Assembly (NCBI GenBank): GCA_046349855.1
Contig: JAXMBM010000015.1
Location: 74,109-138,108 of the forward strand
Source: CAIXSC01 sp046349855
GTDB taxonomy: Bacteria; Planctomycetota; Planctomycetia; Pirellulales; Pirellulaceae
DNA: 64,000 nt
Direction of reading: 5' to 3'
Shown: piece by piece, positions 46,801 to 55,078 of the stretch
Layout of the letters: every line of letters begins with the position of its first letter
How positions within the stretch are numbered: the stretch's first letter is position 1
Position numbers and translations under genes: made by a program
Notes under the pieces: model-generated
Databases searched by the model: none
Told to the model about the DNA's origin: nothing
What the model saw: only the letters and a program-made list of their open reading frames with translations

Positions 46801-48007
46801 TATCCTCGAGGAAGTGACGCAGATCGTTGGCCAGCTCGGCGGCCGTCTGATACCGATCCTCGGGATCCTTCGCCATCGACTTGAGGACAATCGTCTCCAG
46901 GTCAGGCGGAATGTGGCTGTTGATATCGCGCGGTCGAACCGGTTCCTCATCCGTGATGCGTCGCAGCAACCGTGAGCGGTCGAGATCCTGAAACGGCGGG
47001 CGGAGCGTGAGCATTTCGTACAGCGTGGCACCCAGACTGTAGATGTCCCCCCGGATGCTCACCTCTCCCCGCAGCCGTTCGGGCGCCAAGTACTTCAGCG
47101 TTCCCACCACGTCGCCGGTATGGGTCAGGTCGGTGGAATCGGCCGACTTGGCCAGTCCGAAGTCCGTCACCCACACGATGCCGTGCACGTCGAGCAGCAG
47201 GTTGGAAGGCTTGATGTCGCGATGCAACACGCCTTGGGTGAAGGCGTAATCCAGCGCCTCCGCCACCTGGACGCCGATCCGTGCCACGCTTTGCCAGTAT
47301 TGGGCACTGGCTCGCAAGAGCGAGGTACTGTCGCGCACCGGCAGCTCGACCCCCGAATTCGCTCCGTCCAACGTCGGGGAACGAACCAGGAGCGTGGCGC
47401 TGTCGACGGACGTGTCGTCCGTCCCCCGACCGGACGTACGCGAGGAGGTGGCGGGGTGGTCAGTGCGCAGCCGCCGCACCTCCTCCAGCACCTGGTCCAG
47501 CCCCAGGCCGTGAATGAACTGCATCACGTAGTAGTGCACGCCGTCGGACTCGCCGACGCCGAAGACCGGCACAATGTTGGTGTGGTGCAGGCGCGCCGCC
47601 GCGCGCGCCTCGCGCTGGAACCGCTGCAGGTGCTGCGGGTCGAGCACCGCCTGCGGAGGGAGGATTTTCAGGGCGACGTGTCGGCCCAGCGATTCCTGCT
47701 CCGCCTCGTAGACAATCCCCATGCCGCCTCGAGCGATCTCGCGGAGAATCCGGTAATCTCCCAGCCGTTCGAGCTTCACCGAGGTGGTCCCATCGACGCG
47801 CACCGAGGACGCTACCGACGGGTCATCGTCCGGCCGCGCCTGCTCCATCGTGACGAGGGTCGGAAACAGCTGCCGGATGTCGCCGGCCAGCTCCGGAAAC
47901 CGCTGGCAATACTCGGTCAGCGCCGGAAGCTCGCCGCGGCGGTAACGCGCCACGAAGTCGTCGGCCAAGGAGTCGAGTTGGTGGTCCCGCCGGCTCTCGT
48001 CGTTCAT
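43808..48007 (-). CDS. Transmembrane Ser/Thr protein kinase with propeller-like and TPR-like extracytoplasmic region
   Basis: 1,399 residues. The N-terminus (LADDFVARYRRGELPALTEY, then CQRFPELAGDIRQLFPTL) is the short domain that commonly precedes planctomycete kinases. The kinase has ARGGMGIVYEAE, VALKILP, VLHRDIKPSNLLLD, VTDFGLAK and LKYLAPERLRGE. A 50-residue kinase insert lies near LVRSPTLDGANSG. A membrane helix (ATLTATVATLLVAVAVIST) is followed by about 700 residues of repeated WD40-like strands (LFSPSGRWLAEYRH, AFSPEGEYLAYSQS, ALSPQGEWVAASAH). The end is a TPR-like region (QWPDAIDDLNSALRQPIEPL). It starts 19 bases after the ECF sigma stop, so the two are co-expressed. Confidence 0.93.
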   Translation of the reverse strand: MNDESRRDHQLDSLADDFVARYRRGELPALTEYCQRFPELAGDIRQLFPTLVTMEQARPDDDPSVASSVRVDGTTSVKLERLGDYRILREIARGGMGIVYEAEQESLGRHVALKILPPQAVLDPQHLQRFQREARAAARLHHTNIVPVFGVGESDGVHYYVMQFIHGLGLDQVLEEVRRLRTDHPATSSRTSGRGTDDTSVDSATLLVRSPTLDGANSGVELPVRDSTSLLRASAQYWQSVARIGVQVAEALDYAFTQGVLHRDIKPSNLLLDVHGIVWVTDFGLAKSADSTDLTHTGDVVGTLKYLAPERLRGEVSIRGDIYSLGATLYEMLTLRPPFQDLDRSRLLRRITDEEPVRPRDINSHIPPDLETIVLKSMAKDPEDRYQTAAELANDLRHFLEDKPIRARPIGQWERGWRWCRRNPRIATLTATVATLLVAVAVISTLAAIWLRKERDAARQAEQMALAAVAKQEQAEVAQRRELFRAYLQDSQSLLLTGRMGQRTGGLQAVSRILAVLPDRELTPLQKAELRDAAIAHLALPDCREVDRLNNVAFHRGAVAIDDALQLVAASSEQGSNTVIRRLGDPEFRVELEIDGPDQGQYMTHRLFSPSGRWLAEYRHKAEKPEDRQLVVWDWREKRIVYRDEHVAGARLEFHPDDRHLLWEKRLGFPQVVDVTTGQIVRESPRSFFRGWGAAFPPDGRWLAICSPDITSEIVRSDTWQTVVALPSSFRAQSVAWHPRDAYAVFGSSYGELFVARPENSSGQYLAPASLGGVDRIAFSPEGEYLAYSQSTNRSEIRLTDNERMRIRLPGQFQRFGRDGRRIALRLDEHTLTINEVIFPRALWHIPRIAEAAEFSADGRWLVSGGADGVHLYSTQSWQEVADLKMDTCGPVAWHPDGRGLATFGIFSQAQLWPIGPLPDRPDQWQIGPPRAITERTDLDNLAEGKPLAPHHFGRHVAFSRDGRVLAIADARRNQIWVGDASGERPPQVFAPFAAVRRVALSPQGEWVAASAHLGVRHTGVFRVSDRQQVLELKGHGNVAFSSDGEYFASCSVSECRIYRVGTWKLERTLPILEMPNWDASPVAFQPQGELLAIADSVHRTRLYHRGTGQNVANLTHSRTEASHGYWLSFSPDGTRLALTRIPDDICVWDLAELRAELAECGIAVPELPARRESGSTRRERKSEPLVVDRGPKLPLPEHWYRFWTRLARGEENKGQWPDAIDDLNSALRQPIEPLGRDRAEILDQRGADHLRNGDSLAARNDWREAVSLVPDLDDTTRRLARLELIGPRVARDFRQALARLAPLASKPDAPPEDRMLFGIALVRIGHFEQGATTLQSIADAPAAQPLAPLFLALALGSLGRHDQAKASYDRAAEWLQQHPSEAVEYRTAADEVAEQLRP

Positions 48008-48026
48008 GCGTCAGGGCTTCAGGGCG

Positions 48027-48659
48027 TCAGGGCTTCAGATCGGGAAACGATTCGAGCAGAACCGTCAACCGCTTCAGCGCGCGGATGTACCGGTTACTTG
48101 CGGCCGTTTTCTTCACTCCCAGCACCTGCGCCACCTCCTCGTTGGTCAGCATTTCGAAGTGCCGCAGGACCAATACCTCGCGGTCGATCGGATCCATCGT
48201 GTTGAGTGCTTCCTGCACCCGCACCTGCAGTTCGGCCCGCATCGCCGCCTGACTCGGTGACGAGTAGCGTTCCAGCAGTTGGGCGGCCAGCGACAACGAC
48301 GAGGCTTGCGGATAGGCCCCGTAATGCAGGGACACTTCCAATCCCGCGTCGCGCATCTTCGCGCCCAGATGCTGCCGGTGGACGTCGATCAACCGCTGGG
48401 CCGTCAGCTTACGCAGCCACAGAAAAAACGGTACCGCCGGTTCCCGCACATACTCCGGCAGCCGCCGGGCAGCGTCGAGATACGCCTCCTGGATCACGTC
48501 GGACGGATCAAGCCGCCCGCGGAGCCGCGTATCGAGCCGGATGCGCACCATCCTCTTCAGCCGCTGGCGGTTGCGTTCGAGCACTTCCGCCAGTGCCCGC
48601 ACATCGCCCGCCCCGGCCCGTCCGACCAGTTCTGCCGTATTGTCTGTGGAGTCATCCAT
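48027..48659 (-). CDS. ECF-type RNA polymerase sigma factor paired with a Ser/Thr kinase
   Basis: 210 residues from the ATG at 48659; the ORF continues upstream but that part is the shadow of the divergent gene. Region 2 shows LDPSDVIQEAYLDAARRLPEY and PFFLWLRKLTAQRLIDVHRQ. Region 4 shows ALNTMDPIDREVLVLRHFEM and then LTNEEVAQVLGVKKTAASNR, a clear helix-turn-helix. It lacks an adjacent anti-sigma gene; instead a large kinase gene follows 19 bases later. Such sigma factor-kinase pairs occur repeatedly in planctomycetes, which suggests control by phosphorylation. It heads the kinase, giant protein and kinase series. Confidence 0.93.
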   Translation of the reverse strand: MDDSTDNTAELVGRAGAGDVRALAEVLERNRQRLKRMVRIRLDTRLRGRLDPSDVIQEAYLDAARRLPEYVREPAVPFFLWLRKLTAQRLIDVHRQHLGAKMRDAGLEVSLHYGAYPQASSLSLAAQLLERYSSPSQAAMRAELQVRVQEALNTMDPIDREVLVLRHFEMLTNEEVAQVLGVKKTAASNRYIRALKRLTVLLESFPDLKP

Positions 48660-48980
48660 TCGGTGCCTGAGATGATAACCGGAGAGAACCGGGAGTTGTC
48701 CACCCAGGAAGGATGTCGAGCCCGGCGACCGGCCGGCGTCCGCCCGCTGCAGGAGGGGCAGCGACCGACGGCCCGAGGCCACATCGTCATCCACCGTGCA
48801 TCGTTTGGAATTTCCGTTCGGTTGAAACATAATTCGCTGCCCCCCGAAAACGTGGGCCGGGCAGCGGAGGCAACCGGAGCGGCGAACTCCGGCCGGACAC
48901 TCCGTTCCCCGATCCGCCAGCGCGTGCGGCGCTCCTGCGAGTGTCCGCGGCCCCTCCTGTCGAACGAAAGGTCTGCACCG
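48660..48980. other. Divergent intergenic region between sigma factor and glycosyltransferase-like gene
   Basis: Apart from the candidate promoter at 48805-48833, no gene or repeat is seen. It must carry the outward promoters for both transcription directions. Confidence 0.5.
48805..48833 (+). promoter_or_regulatory. Candidate housekeeping promoter (TTGGAA-N17-CATAAT)
   Basis: A -35-like TTGGAA at 48805-48810 and a -10-like CATAAT at 48828-48833 are separated by exactly 17 bases in an otherwise GC-rich gap. It would give a leader of about 140 bases before the ATG at 48981. Confidence 0.35.
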
Positions 48981-49769
48981 ATGTCGGTTTCGAACCCGTT
49001 GTGTCCGAACGCCTCGTGCGTCGTGCTGGTCCCCGTGGGAAACCGTATTGAGCCGCAGGTCGAAGCGGCGCTGCGGGAACTCGAACGCCGTGGCTACCCC
49101 GTGTGGCGGTCGTACGGGTGCTCGGCGATCGATTTCGCCCGCAGCCGGCTCGCGACGCAGGCTCTGTCCCAGGGCTTCCAGGAGACCCTCTGGATCGATT
49201 CCGACGTCCTGTTCGAACCGAATGACGTCGACCAGATGCGGGCCACAACCATGCGCGACATCGTTGCGGCCGGCGTGGTGGGCGCTGCGCCTGCCCTCGC
49301 CAGCGAGGAACTCGCCGAGCAGCGTCCGGGCGTGATTTCCGGAGTGTACGTGAAAAAGGGACTGCGCGAACTGGCCGTGCAACTGCTGGTGAACGACACC
49401 ACCCTGGTCTTCGGCCGTGGCGGCGGATTCGCCCCCGTGCGCTACGCGCCCTGCGGCATGCTCCTCGTCCGCGACTGGATCTACCGGCGGGTGCAGGAGA
49501 ACTGCCGCCTCCCCACGTGCCAGACCAACGAACGCTGGGGCGTGGTCCCCTATTTCCTGCCGTTGGTCGTCGATGAAACGCCCGGCCCCACCTACCTGTG
49601 CGAGGACTTCGCGTTCAGTCACCGGGTGCGCCAATGCGGGGTGACGATCTGGGCCGACATGCGGATGCGGCTGTTCCACTACGGCAACTATCCGTTCGGC
49701 TGGGAAGACGCAGGCAAGGACGTCGAGCGTTTTCAGACCTATCGCTTTACGTTGAGCCGCAAGGGTTGA
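48981..49769 (+). CDS. Glycosyltransferase-A-fold-like protein
   Basis: 262 residues from ATG 48981; the longer frame upstream is a shadow. The pattern is that of nucleotide-sugar transferases: a first strand VVLVPVGNRIEPQVEAALREL, then SAIDFARSRLATQAL. The strand ending in WIDSDVLFEPNDV gives a DxD motif, and a later acidic CEDFAFSHRVRQCG with ADMRMRLFHYG would complete the site. No membrane segment. The acceptor is unknown and it stands alone between the sigma factor and a membrane-protein gene. Confidence 0.7.
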   Translation: MSVSNPLCPNASCVVLVPVGNRIEPQVEAALRELERRGYPVWRSYGCSAIDFARSRLATQALSQGFQETLWIDSDVLFEPNDVDQMRATTMRDIVAAGVVGAAPALASEELAEQRPGVISGVYVKKGLRELAVQLLVNDTTLVFGRGGGFAPVRYAPCGMLLVRDWIYRRVQENCRLPTCQTNERWGVVPYFLPLVVDETPGPTYLCEDFAFSHRVRQCGVTIWADMRMRLFHYGNYPFGWEDAGKDVERFQTYRFTLSRKG

Positions 49770-49771
49770 TT

Positions 49772-49876
49772 ATGAACGACCGGCCCGTCGCGCCGCTCGC
49801 CATTGCCCTCCCGCCCCGGCCCCGGTTACGCTGGTCCCGCACGCGGGTGAGCGGCGGGAGCGAGGGAGCCCGATGA
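49772..49876 (+). CDS. Very small ORF after the glycosyltransferase-like gene (doubtful)
   Basis: 34 codons start at the ATG 2 bases after the upstream stop. The product is basic and Pro/Arg-rich (MNDRPVAPLAIALPPRPRLR) without similarity to anything I recognise. Close spacing is the only support. Confidence 0.15.
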   Translation: MNDRPVAPLAIALPPRPRLRWSRTRVSGGSEGAR

Positions 49877-50011
49877 AGCGGCCATCCAGCGAAATGGTCG
49901 GCTGCCAGGGCACCTAAGACCTCTTATCCGCTGGTCCAACAAGCGGGGTCCACTTCAGTCTATCGGCCCAAGGTAATCTCCCTTGGCTCACTTTGCAGAG
50001 GTGTTGATAAC

Positions 50012-50761
50012 GTGACCAGCAAAGACCGTAAGCCCGAATCGGCATCGGACGCCTTGAGTGTTCGTGAACGAAAGCGGCTGCCTGTCTTGATTCATTTTCT
50101 GCATCGTCGTCCTCCAACCTGGTTCGCCCTTGCCCTTGGTGCGGGGATTGGCGCGTCGACCGGAATGGGGATTGGCATGGCGTTTGGCGGGTGGTGGCCT
50201 CCAGGCCTCACTCTGGTAGGAATGGTCCTCGGAAGCATTGCTGGCTTGGACCTGCTGTTACCCCGGCCAGATTGGGTTCCCTCCTTGGAAGGACCTGAGA
50301 CGGAGAGGTACGCCGGCCCGTTTCAATCGGTTGCCGGGTTGTTGTTGTGCGCATTGATCGCGGTGGCCGCCGGATTGTTCTTTGCAAGCGCGTCGGTTTC
50401 GGTCCGCTTTGTGCGCCAGTCCAACGGGCAAGTGGAGTGCTGGAACAACGCACAGTTTCTCTTCGGATATATTCAGCGGAGTAGCCACACGGTGGGTGTC
50501 CATGATCTCACGCTCGATGCCCATGGTGGCATCCTGTTTCGTACGGAGGAGAATCGAACGGAGTTTCTGGGATCCGTCTCGGGGGATCGTCTTTCGGACA
50601 TTCAGGCGTTCGTTGATTCGCAGGATGCGGCTCTGGAACTGCCCGGTCCGGCGTGGCTCACCTTCCTTTCGCCCGGCTTCTTTCTCCTCGCCGGCATCCT
50701 GTTCTGGCTCGCGACGCGCGCCCTGCGAGCTGCCATCCTGAGACTGACCAAAGAAGCCTGA
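50012..50761 (+). CDS. Hypothetical four-helix membrane protein
   Basis: 249 residues with a GTG start and GAGG about 10 bases upstream. Predicted membrane segments are two Gly-rich helices near 36-83 (WFALALGAGIGASTGMGIGM; LTLVGMVLGSIAGLDLLL), one near 105-130 (SVAGLLLCALIAVAAGLFF) and one near 217-242 (FLSPGFFLLAGILFWLAT). A polar domain of about 85 residues between the last two helices carries a WNNAQFLFGY segment. I do not recognise the family. It is followed by a strong hairpin terminator, so it is probably monocistronic. Confidence 0.65.
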   Translation: MTSKDRKPESASDALSVRERKRLPVLIHFLHRRPPTWFALALGAGIGASTGMGIGMAFGGWWPPGLTLVGMVLGSIAGLDLLLPRPDWVPSLEGPETERYAGPFQSVAGLLLCALIAVAAGLFFASASVSVRFVRQSNGQVECWNNAQFLFGYIQRSSHTVGVHDLTLDAHGGILFRTEENRTEFLGSVSGDRLSDIQAFVDSQDAALELPGPAWLTFLSPGFFLLAGILFWLATRALRAAILRLTKEA

Positions 50762-50893
50762 GCTTCAGGCGATTGTCTGTCATCGCCATGAATGTCCAGG
50801 TGTTGCTGTTGCCGCTGGTCAACGTGCCTGCGCGACGTTACGATCCGGATGGCAGGAGACTCGATGCTGGCCGAGATTCCTTGACAGGAAGGT

Positions 50894-50932
50894 AACCGTT
50901 CACGGCCTGGCGAAGTCGGGCCGTGAACGGTT
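50894..50932 (+). terminator. Rho-independent-type terminator after the membrane-protein gene
   Basis: Perfect 14-base arms (AACCGTTCACGGCC and its complement, 50894-50907 and 50919-50932) enclose an 11-base loop, followed by TTTCTG after the stem. It lies about 130 bases after the membrane-protein stop. Confidence 0.75.
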
Positions 50933-51035
50933 TCTGTGCCACGATCAGTTCAGGGCGATGAAACACGATCGCCTAACGTGCAGTCATACAGCGTTTACCC
51001 GATAATTCGTGCAGTACTTTCAGATCGGCTCACGA

Positions 51036-52478
51036 ATGCCAACCGTTCCCTTCCTGCTGGCCATTTTGAGCGCATTGCTGTGCGGGCCTCTGGGCACGCT
51101 ACAGGCGGCGGATGCGGCGCGACCTGCCGGCAGGCCAAACATCATCTTCATTCTGGCGGATGATGCGGGATTTGCGGACTTCGGCTGCTACGGGCATCCC
51201 TATGCTCGCACTCCGAATATTGACTCGCTCGCCAAAGACGGGACGCGCTTCACTCAGTTCTATTCCACCGGGGTGACTTGCTGTCCAGCTCGCACCGGGC
51301 TGATGACGAGCCGCTGGCCTGCCAGCTATGCCACCTATCCAGCCAATGGCGGGTTTGCGGATCGAGTGACGATCAGTGAACTGTTGCACCGAGTTGGGTA
51401 TGCCACTGGGCATTTCGGCAAGTGGCACATCGGGCCGGAGGAAAAAGCGGGTGTCTATGGATTTGATGTCGTGCGTTCCGTAGATGAATCAGGCCGCAAA
51501 CGGAAGGAGACGACGCGGGGGCGCGATGCACGCATCTATGACGAGGCGATACGTTTCATCGAGCAACATCGTGAGGGCCCGTTTTACGTCAATGTGTGGA
51601 GCCACATCGCGCATCACAAGATCGCTCCACCTGCGTCCTATGTGGAGAAATTCCAGGATGTCGTAGTGGATGAAGCGAAGTTCGCTCCCCCAATGCACGA
51701 CAAATTCGCCGCCTGCAGGTCGCGAGGTGGCGACGTCAGCGAGCATCTGCGGCGCTATTTGGCCGACATCCATTCCATGGACGAAGATATAGGTCGTCTG
51801 CTCCGATGTGTGGAGGCCCTCGGTTTGCGCGACAATACAATCATCGTCTTTTCGAGTGATCAGGGCCCGGCCCCACTGGAAGCCAGCTCGGCCAAAGACC
51901 CTGAAGCACGTAAGAAGCGTGGCAGAAACGCCAAGCCACTCACCCCAGAAACCGAAAACTCGCGACTCGACGCCATGGGTTACGCAGGGATTCATCGCGG
52001 CGGAAAACATGGCATTTACGAGGGTGGCGTGCGCGTGCCGTGGATTGTACGCTGGCCCGCTCGCGTCCCTGCTGGCCGAGTTGACCGGGATTCGGTGCTC
52101 AGCGGCGCCGATTGGCTCCCCACACTCTGTGCGGTGGCGGGAGTGAAGATCGATCCAGCCGACTTCGTCGGCGAAGACTCGAGTGCCGCGTGGTTCGGCG
52201 GCACGCACATCCGCCAGCGTCCCTTGTTCTGGAAGCCAAGCTCGCGGGGCAGCACCGCGGGGATTCGCGACGGACGGTGGAAACTGATTTATCCGACTCG
52301 CCAGAACGGCAGTCAACTCGAACTGTTCGACATCGTCGCGGACCCCGGTGAGTCGCACGATCTGGCGACTCGCCATCCCGAGATCGTCAAGCGACTTTCC
52401 ACCCAGGTCCAGGCGTGGGTTGCCACGTTGCCAGCGGACTACATCAAGACGAACGACGCGGAGCCGTCACCACCATGA
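51036..52478 (+). CDS. Arylsulfatase-type sulfatase, exported
   Basis: 480 residues from the ATG at 51036, which places the signal peptide PFLLAILSALLCGPLGTLQA near the N-terminus; a GTG at 51009 is an alternative. A GATAAT-like -10 at 51001 argues for the later start. The mature protein begins RPNIIFILADDAGFADFGCY (metal-binding Asp pair). It has the sulfatase signature VTCCPARTGLMTSRWP, in which the first Cys of CxPxR would become formylglycine. The GHFGKWHIGP and GLRDNTIIVFSSDQGP motifs of the S1 family follow. It should cleave sulfate esters from polysaccharide or related substrates in the periplasm. The next gene overlaps by four bases. No sulfatase-maturing enzyme is in the window. Confidence 0.94.
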   Translation: MPTVPFLLAILSALLCGPLGTLQAADAARPAGRPNIIFILADDAGFADFGCYGHPYARTPNIDSLAKDGTRFTQFYSTGVTCCPARTGLMTSRWPASYATYPANGGFADRVTISELLHRVGYATGHFGKWHIGPEEKAGVYGFDVVRSVDESGRKRKETTRGRDARIYDEAIRFIEQHREGPFYVNVWSHIAHHKIAPPASYVEKFQDVVVDEAKFAPPMHDKFAACRSRGGDVSEHLRRYLADIHSMDEDIGRLLRCVEALGLRDNTIIVFSSDQGPAPLEASSAKDPEARKKRGRNAKPLTPETENSRLDAMGYAGIHRGGKHGIYEGGVRVPWIVRWPARVPAGRVDRDSVLSGADWLPTLCAVAGVKIDPADFVGEDSSAAWFGGTHIRQRPLFWKPSSRGSTAGIRDGRWKLIYPTRQNGSQLELFDIVADPGESHDLATRHPEIVKRLSTQVQAWVATLPADYIKTNDAEPSPP

Positions 52479-53581
52479 CTCGTTTGTTGGCTTGGAACAT
52501 TGGCCTTCTGACCGCCCTTTCGCTGTGGGCGACTTGCGGGCCCGCGGGCGCCGAACCGCCATTTCATGTTTATGCGCCGAGTCCTGGCGGTAAACAGTTG
52601 TGGGTCGTACTGGCGAAACCAGCGTCGGCAGGTCTGGAGTTATCGGTAGAATCCAAGGTCGATCTGGGCTTCGACGCTCGCACTCTGACACTGCATCCCT
52701 CCAAACCGCTTCTCTATGTCGGCGCTGGCGGTGGTCCTGTCGACAACGTTCCAGCGGCCATGGTTACGCTCACATCGACGGGTGGGGTGGCCAGTCAGCA
52801 ATCGTTCAAGCTGAAGCATGGCACCGCCTATCTGAGCCCCGATCGATCCGGACGTTTTCTGTTGAGTGCCGACTACGGTAGTGGCGCCGTCGACATTTAT
52901 GCCTTGGACGACGGCGGAGTGCCGACGAAATGGGTGGCCGGACGCGCCGAGGGACGCCAGGAAGCTCACTGCGTCCTCCCCTCGCCTGACAACCGATTTC
53001 TCTACATTCCGTATGTGAAGGGTAACAACGCGATTCTTCAGTATCGCTTTGATTCGACGACAGGCGGCATCGAGCCGCTGGAACCGCTGAACGCGTCTCC
53101 TCCCGCAGGAACCGGGCCGCGGCATCTGGCTTATCATCCAACGCTTCCCGTGGCCTACTTCAGCAACGAACAGCACCTGGGCGTCTCGGTGTACGATCGA
53201 GGTGCCGATGGCCGGCTGAAATTCCGAAACGTCTGCGATGCGGTAACCGCCGACGAATCCAAAGAGGGGATTTCGTCGTCGGACATTGTCATCACCCCCG
53301 ACGGTCGCTACCTGTTCGCGGGCATTCGTGGCCATCAGCGCGATTTCGACTGGATCACTCGATACCGCATTGCCGACAACGGCGACCTCACGCTGGTCGG
53401 CCGCACGCCAGCGGACAAAATCCCCTGGGGCCTCACACTGTCACCACACGCCGAGTATCTGTTCGTCACAGCTTACAATGGCGCAACGATCACCGCTTAT
53501 CGGATCGGAAAGAACGGTTCGCTGGAGAAAGCGGCCTCGCTCCCGTGCGACAAGGACATCTCGGATATCGTGGCTCGATGA
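52475..53581 (+). CDS. Exported lactonase-family seven-bladed propeller protein (Pgl-like)
   Basis: 368 residues. Its ATG overlaps the sulfatase stop (ATGA), so it is translationally coupled. A signal peptide (LLAWNIGLLTALSLWATCGPAGA) precedes propeller-type repeats: LTLHPSKPLLYVGAGGG, LSPDRSGRFLLSADYGSGAV, CVLPSPDNRFLYIPYVKGN, LAYHPTLPVAYFSNEQHLGV and VITPDGRYLFAGIRGHQRD. This is the lactonase / 6-phosphogluconolactonase-like family. Pairing with a sulfatase and export suggests a role in sugar or polysaccharide breakdown rather than the pentose pathway. The exact substrate is unknown. Confidence 0.88.
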   Translation: MTRLLAWNIGLLTALSLWATCGPAGAEPPFHVYAPSPGGKQLWVVLAKPASAGLELSVESKVDLGFDARTLTLHPSKPLLYVGAGGGPVDNVPAAMVTLTSTGGVASQQSFKLKHGTAYLSPDRSGRFLLSADYGSGAVDIYALDDGGVPTKWVAGRAEGRQEAHCVLPSPDNRFLYIPYVKGNNAILQYRFDSTTGGIEPLEPLNASPPAGTGPRHLAYHPTLPVAYFSNEQHLGVSVYDRGADGRLKFRNVCDAVTADESKEGISSSDIVITPDGRYLFAGIRGHQRDFDWITRYRIADNGDLTLVGRTPADKIPWGLTLSPHAEYLFVTAYNGATITAYRIGKNGSLEKAASLPCDKDISDIVAR

Positions 53582-53595
53582 AAACGGCCAACGAA

Positions 53596-53662
53596 CTGGA
53601 CAGCGACAGGTTCTCCGACTTCAGGCAGTGATCCACGAGTATGACAACCTGGCGCTGTCCAA
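53596..53662. repeat. Dispersed-repeat remnant between lactonase and transporter genes
   Basis: 53630-53662 is the inverted partner of 8142-8174 (one mismatch). 53596-53622 is a diverged inverted version of the left end of repeat B (GAAGTCGGAGAACCTGTCGC read on the minus strand). The MFS start codon lies four bases after it. Confidence 0.7.
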
Positions 53663-53665
53663 CGA

Positions 53666-55078
53666 ATGACTTTTCTATCTCGTGAATCTACTGTTGCACG
53701 GCCGGGATTCAGCCGCTGGCTGGTTCCTCCTGCCGCGATCGCGGTTCACATGTGCATTGGTGAGGTCTACGGGTTCAGTGTCTTCAACGTGCCTTTGACA
53801 AAAGCGGGCGCGAACTGGACGATTCCCCAAGTCGGTTGGATCTACTCCATTGCGCTCGTGATGCTCGGCTTGTCCGCGGCGTTGTTCGGCAAATGGGTCG
53901 AACGGAGCGGTCCGCGCAAGGCGATGGTGGTCAGCTGCCTCTGTTTCTGTGGCGGATTGGTGATGTCGGCCGCCGGTGTGAAGCTGAAGAGTCTCGGACT
54001 GCTCTATCTCGGGTACGGTTTCATCGGCGGCATCGGACTGGGGCTGGGCTACATTTCGCCGGTTTCAACGCTGATGAAGTGGTTTCCTGACCGACCTGGC
54101 ATGGCCACGGGAATGGCCATCATGGGTTTCGGCGGTGGCGCGCTGATCGGAGCCCCGCTCGGGGTCAAACTGATGGACTATTTCCAGACGCCCGCCTCGG
54201 TGGGAGTCGCCGAAGCGTTTCTGGTCATGGCCCTGCTGTACGCGATCTCGATGCTGTTCGGAGCCTGCCTGGTCCGTGTGCCGCCCGACGGATGGAAGCC
54301 CGACGGATGGCCACCGGCAGACACGACCGACCGAGGCAGCTCGCCGCCGCACAGCGTTTCGGGAAGCAGCGGACAGGCGGCGGTAGTCTCTGGCAATCGA
54401 GCACAACCGGCGAGAGGCGAAATTCAGGTCGGCGTTGATCGAGCGTGGAAGACGCCGCAGTTCTGGTGCCTGTGGGTCGTGTTGTGCATGAATGTCAGTG
54501 CCGGAATCGGCATTCTCGGTCAAGCGTCGAAAATGTGCTCGGACATGTTTGGAGTGAGTCCCGCCGTCGGCGGTGGCTTTGCGGGATTGCTCAGCATCTT
54601 CAACATGGGTGGGCGATTCGTCTGGTCGTCGCTTTCTGATCATACGGGAAGGAAGACCATTTACTCGGTGTACTTTCTGCTTGGAGCGATCCTGTACTGT
54701 GCCGTACCTTGGACACAGAGCACGCAGAACCGCACTCTGTTCGTCATCGTGACGGCGATCATTATTACGATGTATGGTGGCGGATTTGCCACCATTCCCG
54801 CCTATCTGCGTGATCTGTTCGGGACTTATCAGATCGGCGCCATTCACGGGCGGTTGATTACGTCATGGTCGATCGCCGCGATTGTCGGTCCGAGTCTGAT
54901 CAACTACATTTCCACCGCCAAGATCGCGGCCGGAGTTCCTCAAACGGAAGCGTACAACTTCACCATGTACTTGATGGCCGGCCTGCTCCTGATCGGATGG
55001 GTCGCCAACTTGCTGGTGCGCCCCGTCGCTCCCCAGTATCACCTTCACAGATCTTCCCGGGTTGAGTCCTCATGTTGA
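53666..55078 (+). CDS. OFA-type major facilitator superfamily transporter (oxalate/formate antiporter-like)
   Basis: 470 residues with 12 predicted membrane helices. The first helices read WLVPPAAIAVHMCIGEVYGF, then IPQVGWIYSIALVMLGLSAA, a pattern of the oxalate:formate antiporter branch. GGIGLGLGYISPVSTLMKWF follows, with a cytoplasmic loop near residue 200-260 and a second half VVLCMNVSAGIGILGQASKM. It should exchange or import small organic anions. The next gene starts inside its last codons and encodes the small subunit typical of this transporter group. Substrate not deducible. The ATG follows a repeat remnant and has no clear SD. Confidence 0.9.
   Translation: MTFLSRESTVARPGFSRWLVPPAAIAVHMCIGEVYGFSVFNVPLTKAGANWTIPQVGWIYSIALVMLGLSAALFGKWVERSGPRKAMVVSCLCFCGGLVMSAAGVKLKSLGLLYLGYGFIGGIGLGLGYISPVSTLMKWFPDRPGMATGMAIMGFGGGALIGAPLGVKLMDYFQTPASVGVAEAFLVMALLYAISMLFGACLVRVPPDGWKPDGWPPADTTDRGSSPPHSVSGSSGQAAVVSGNRAQPARGEIQVGVDRAWKTPQFWCLWVVLCMNVSAGIGILGQASKMCSDMFGVSPAVGGGFAGLLSIFNMGGRFVWSSLSDHTGRKTIYSVYFLLGAILYCAVPWTQSTQNRTLFVIVTAIIITMYGGGFATIPAYLRDLFGTYQIGAIHGRLITSWSIAAIVGPSLINYISTAKIAAGVPQTEAYNFTMYLMAGLLLIGWVANLLVRPVAPQYHLHRSSRVESSC

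Noticed and set aside
48279..48980. N-terminal extension of the glycosyltransferase-like ORF
   Set aside because: This part is antisense to the ECF sigma factor and lacks protein-like composition; the ATG at 48981 gives the natural start.
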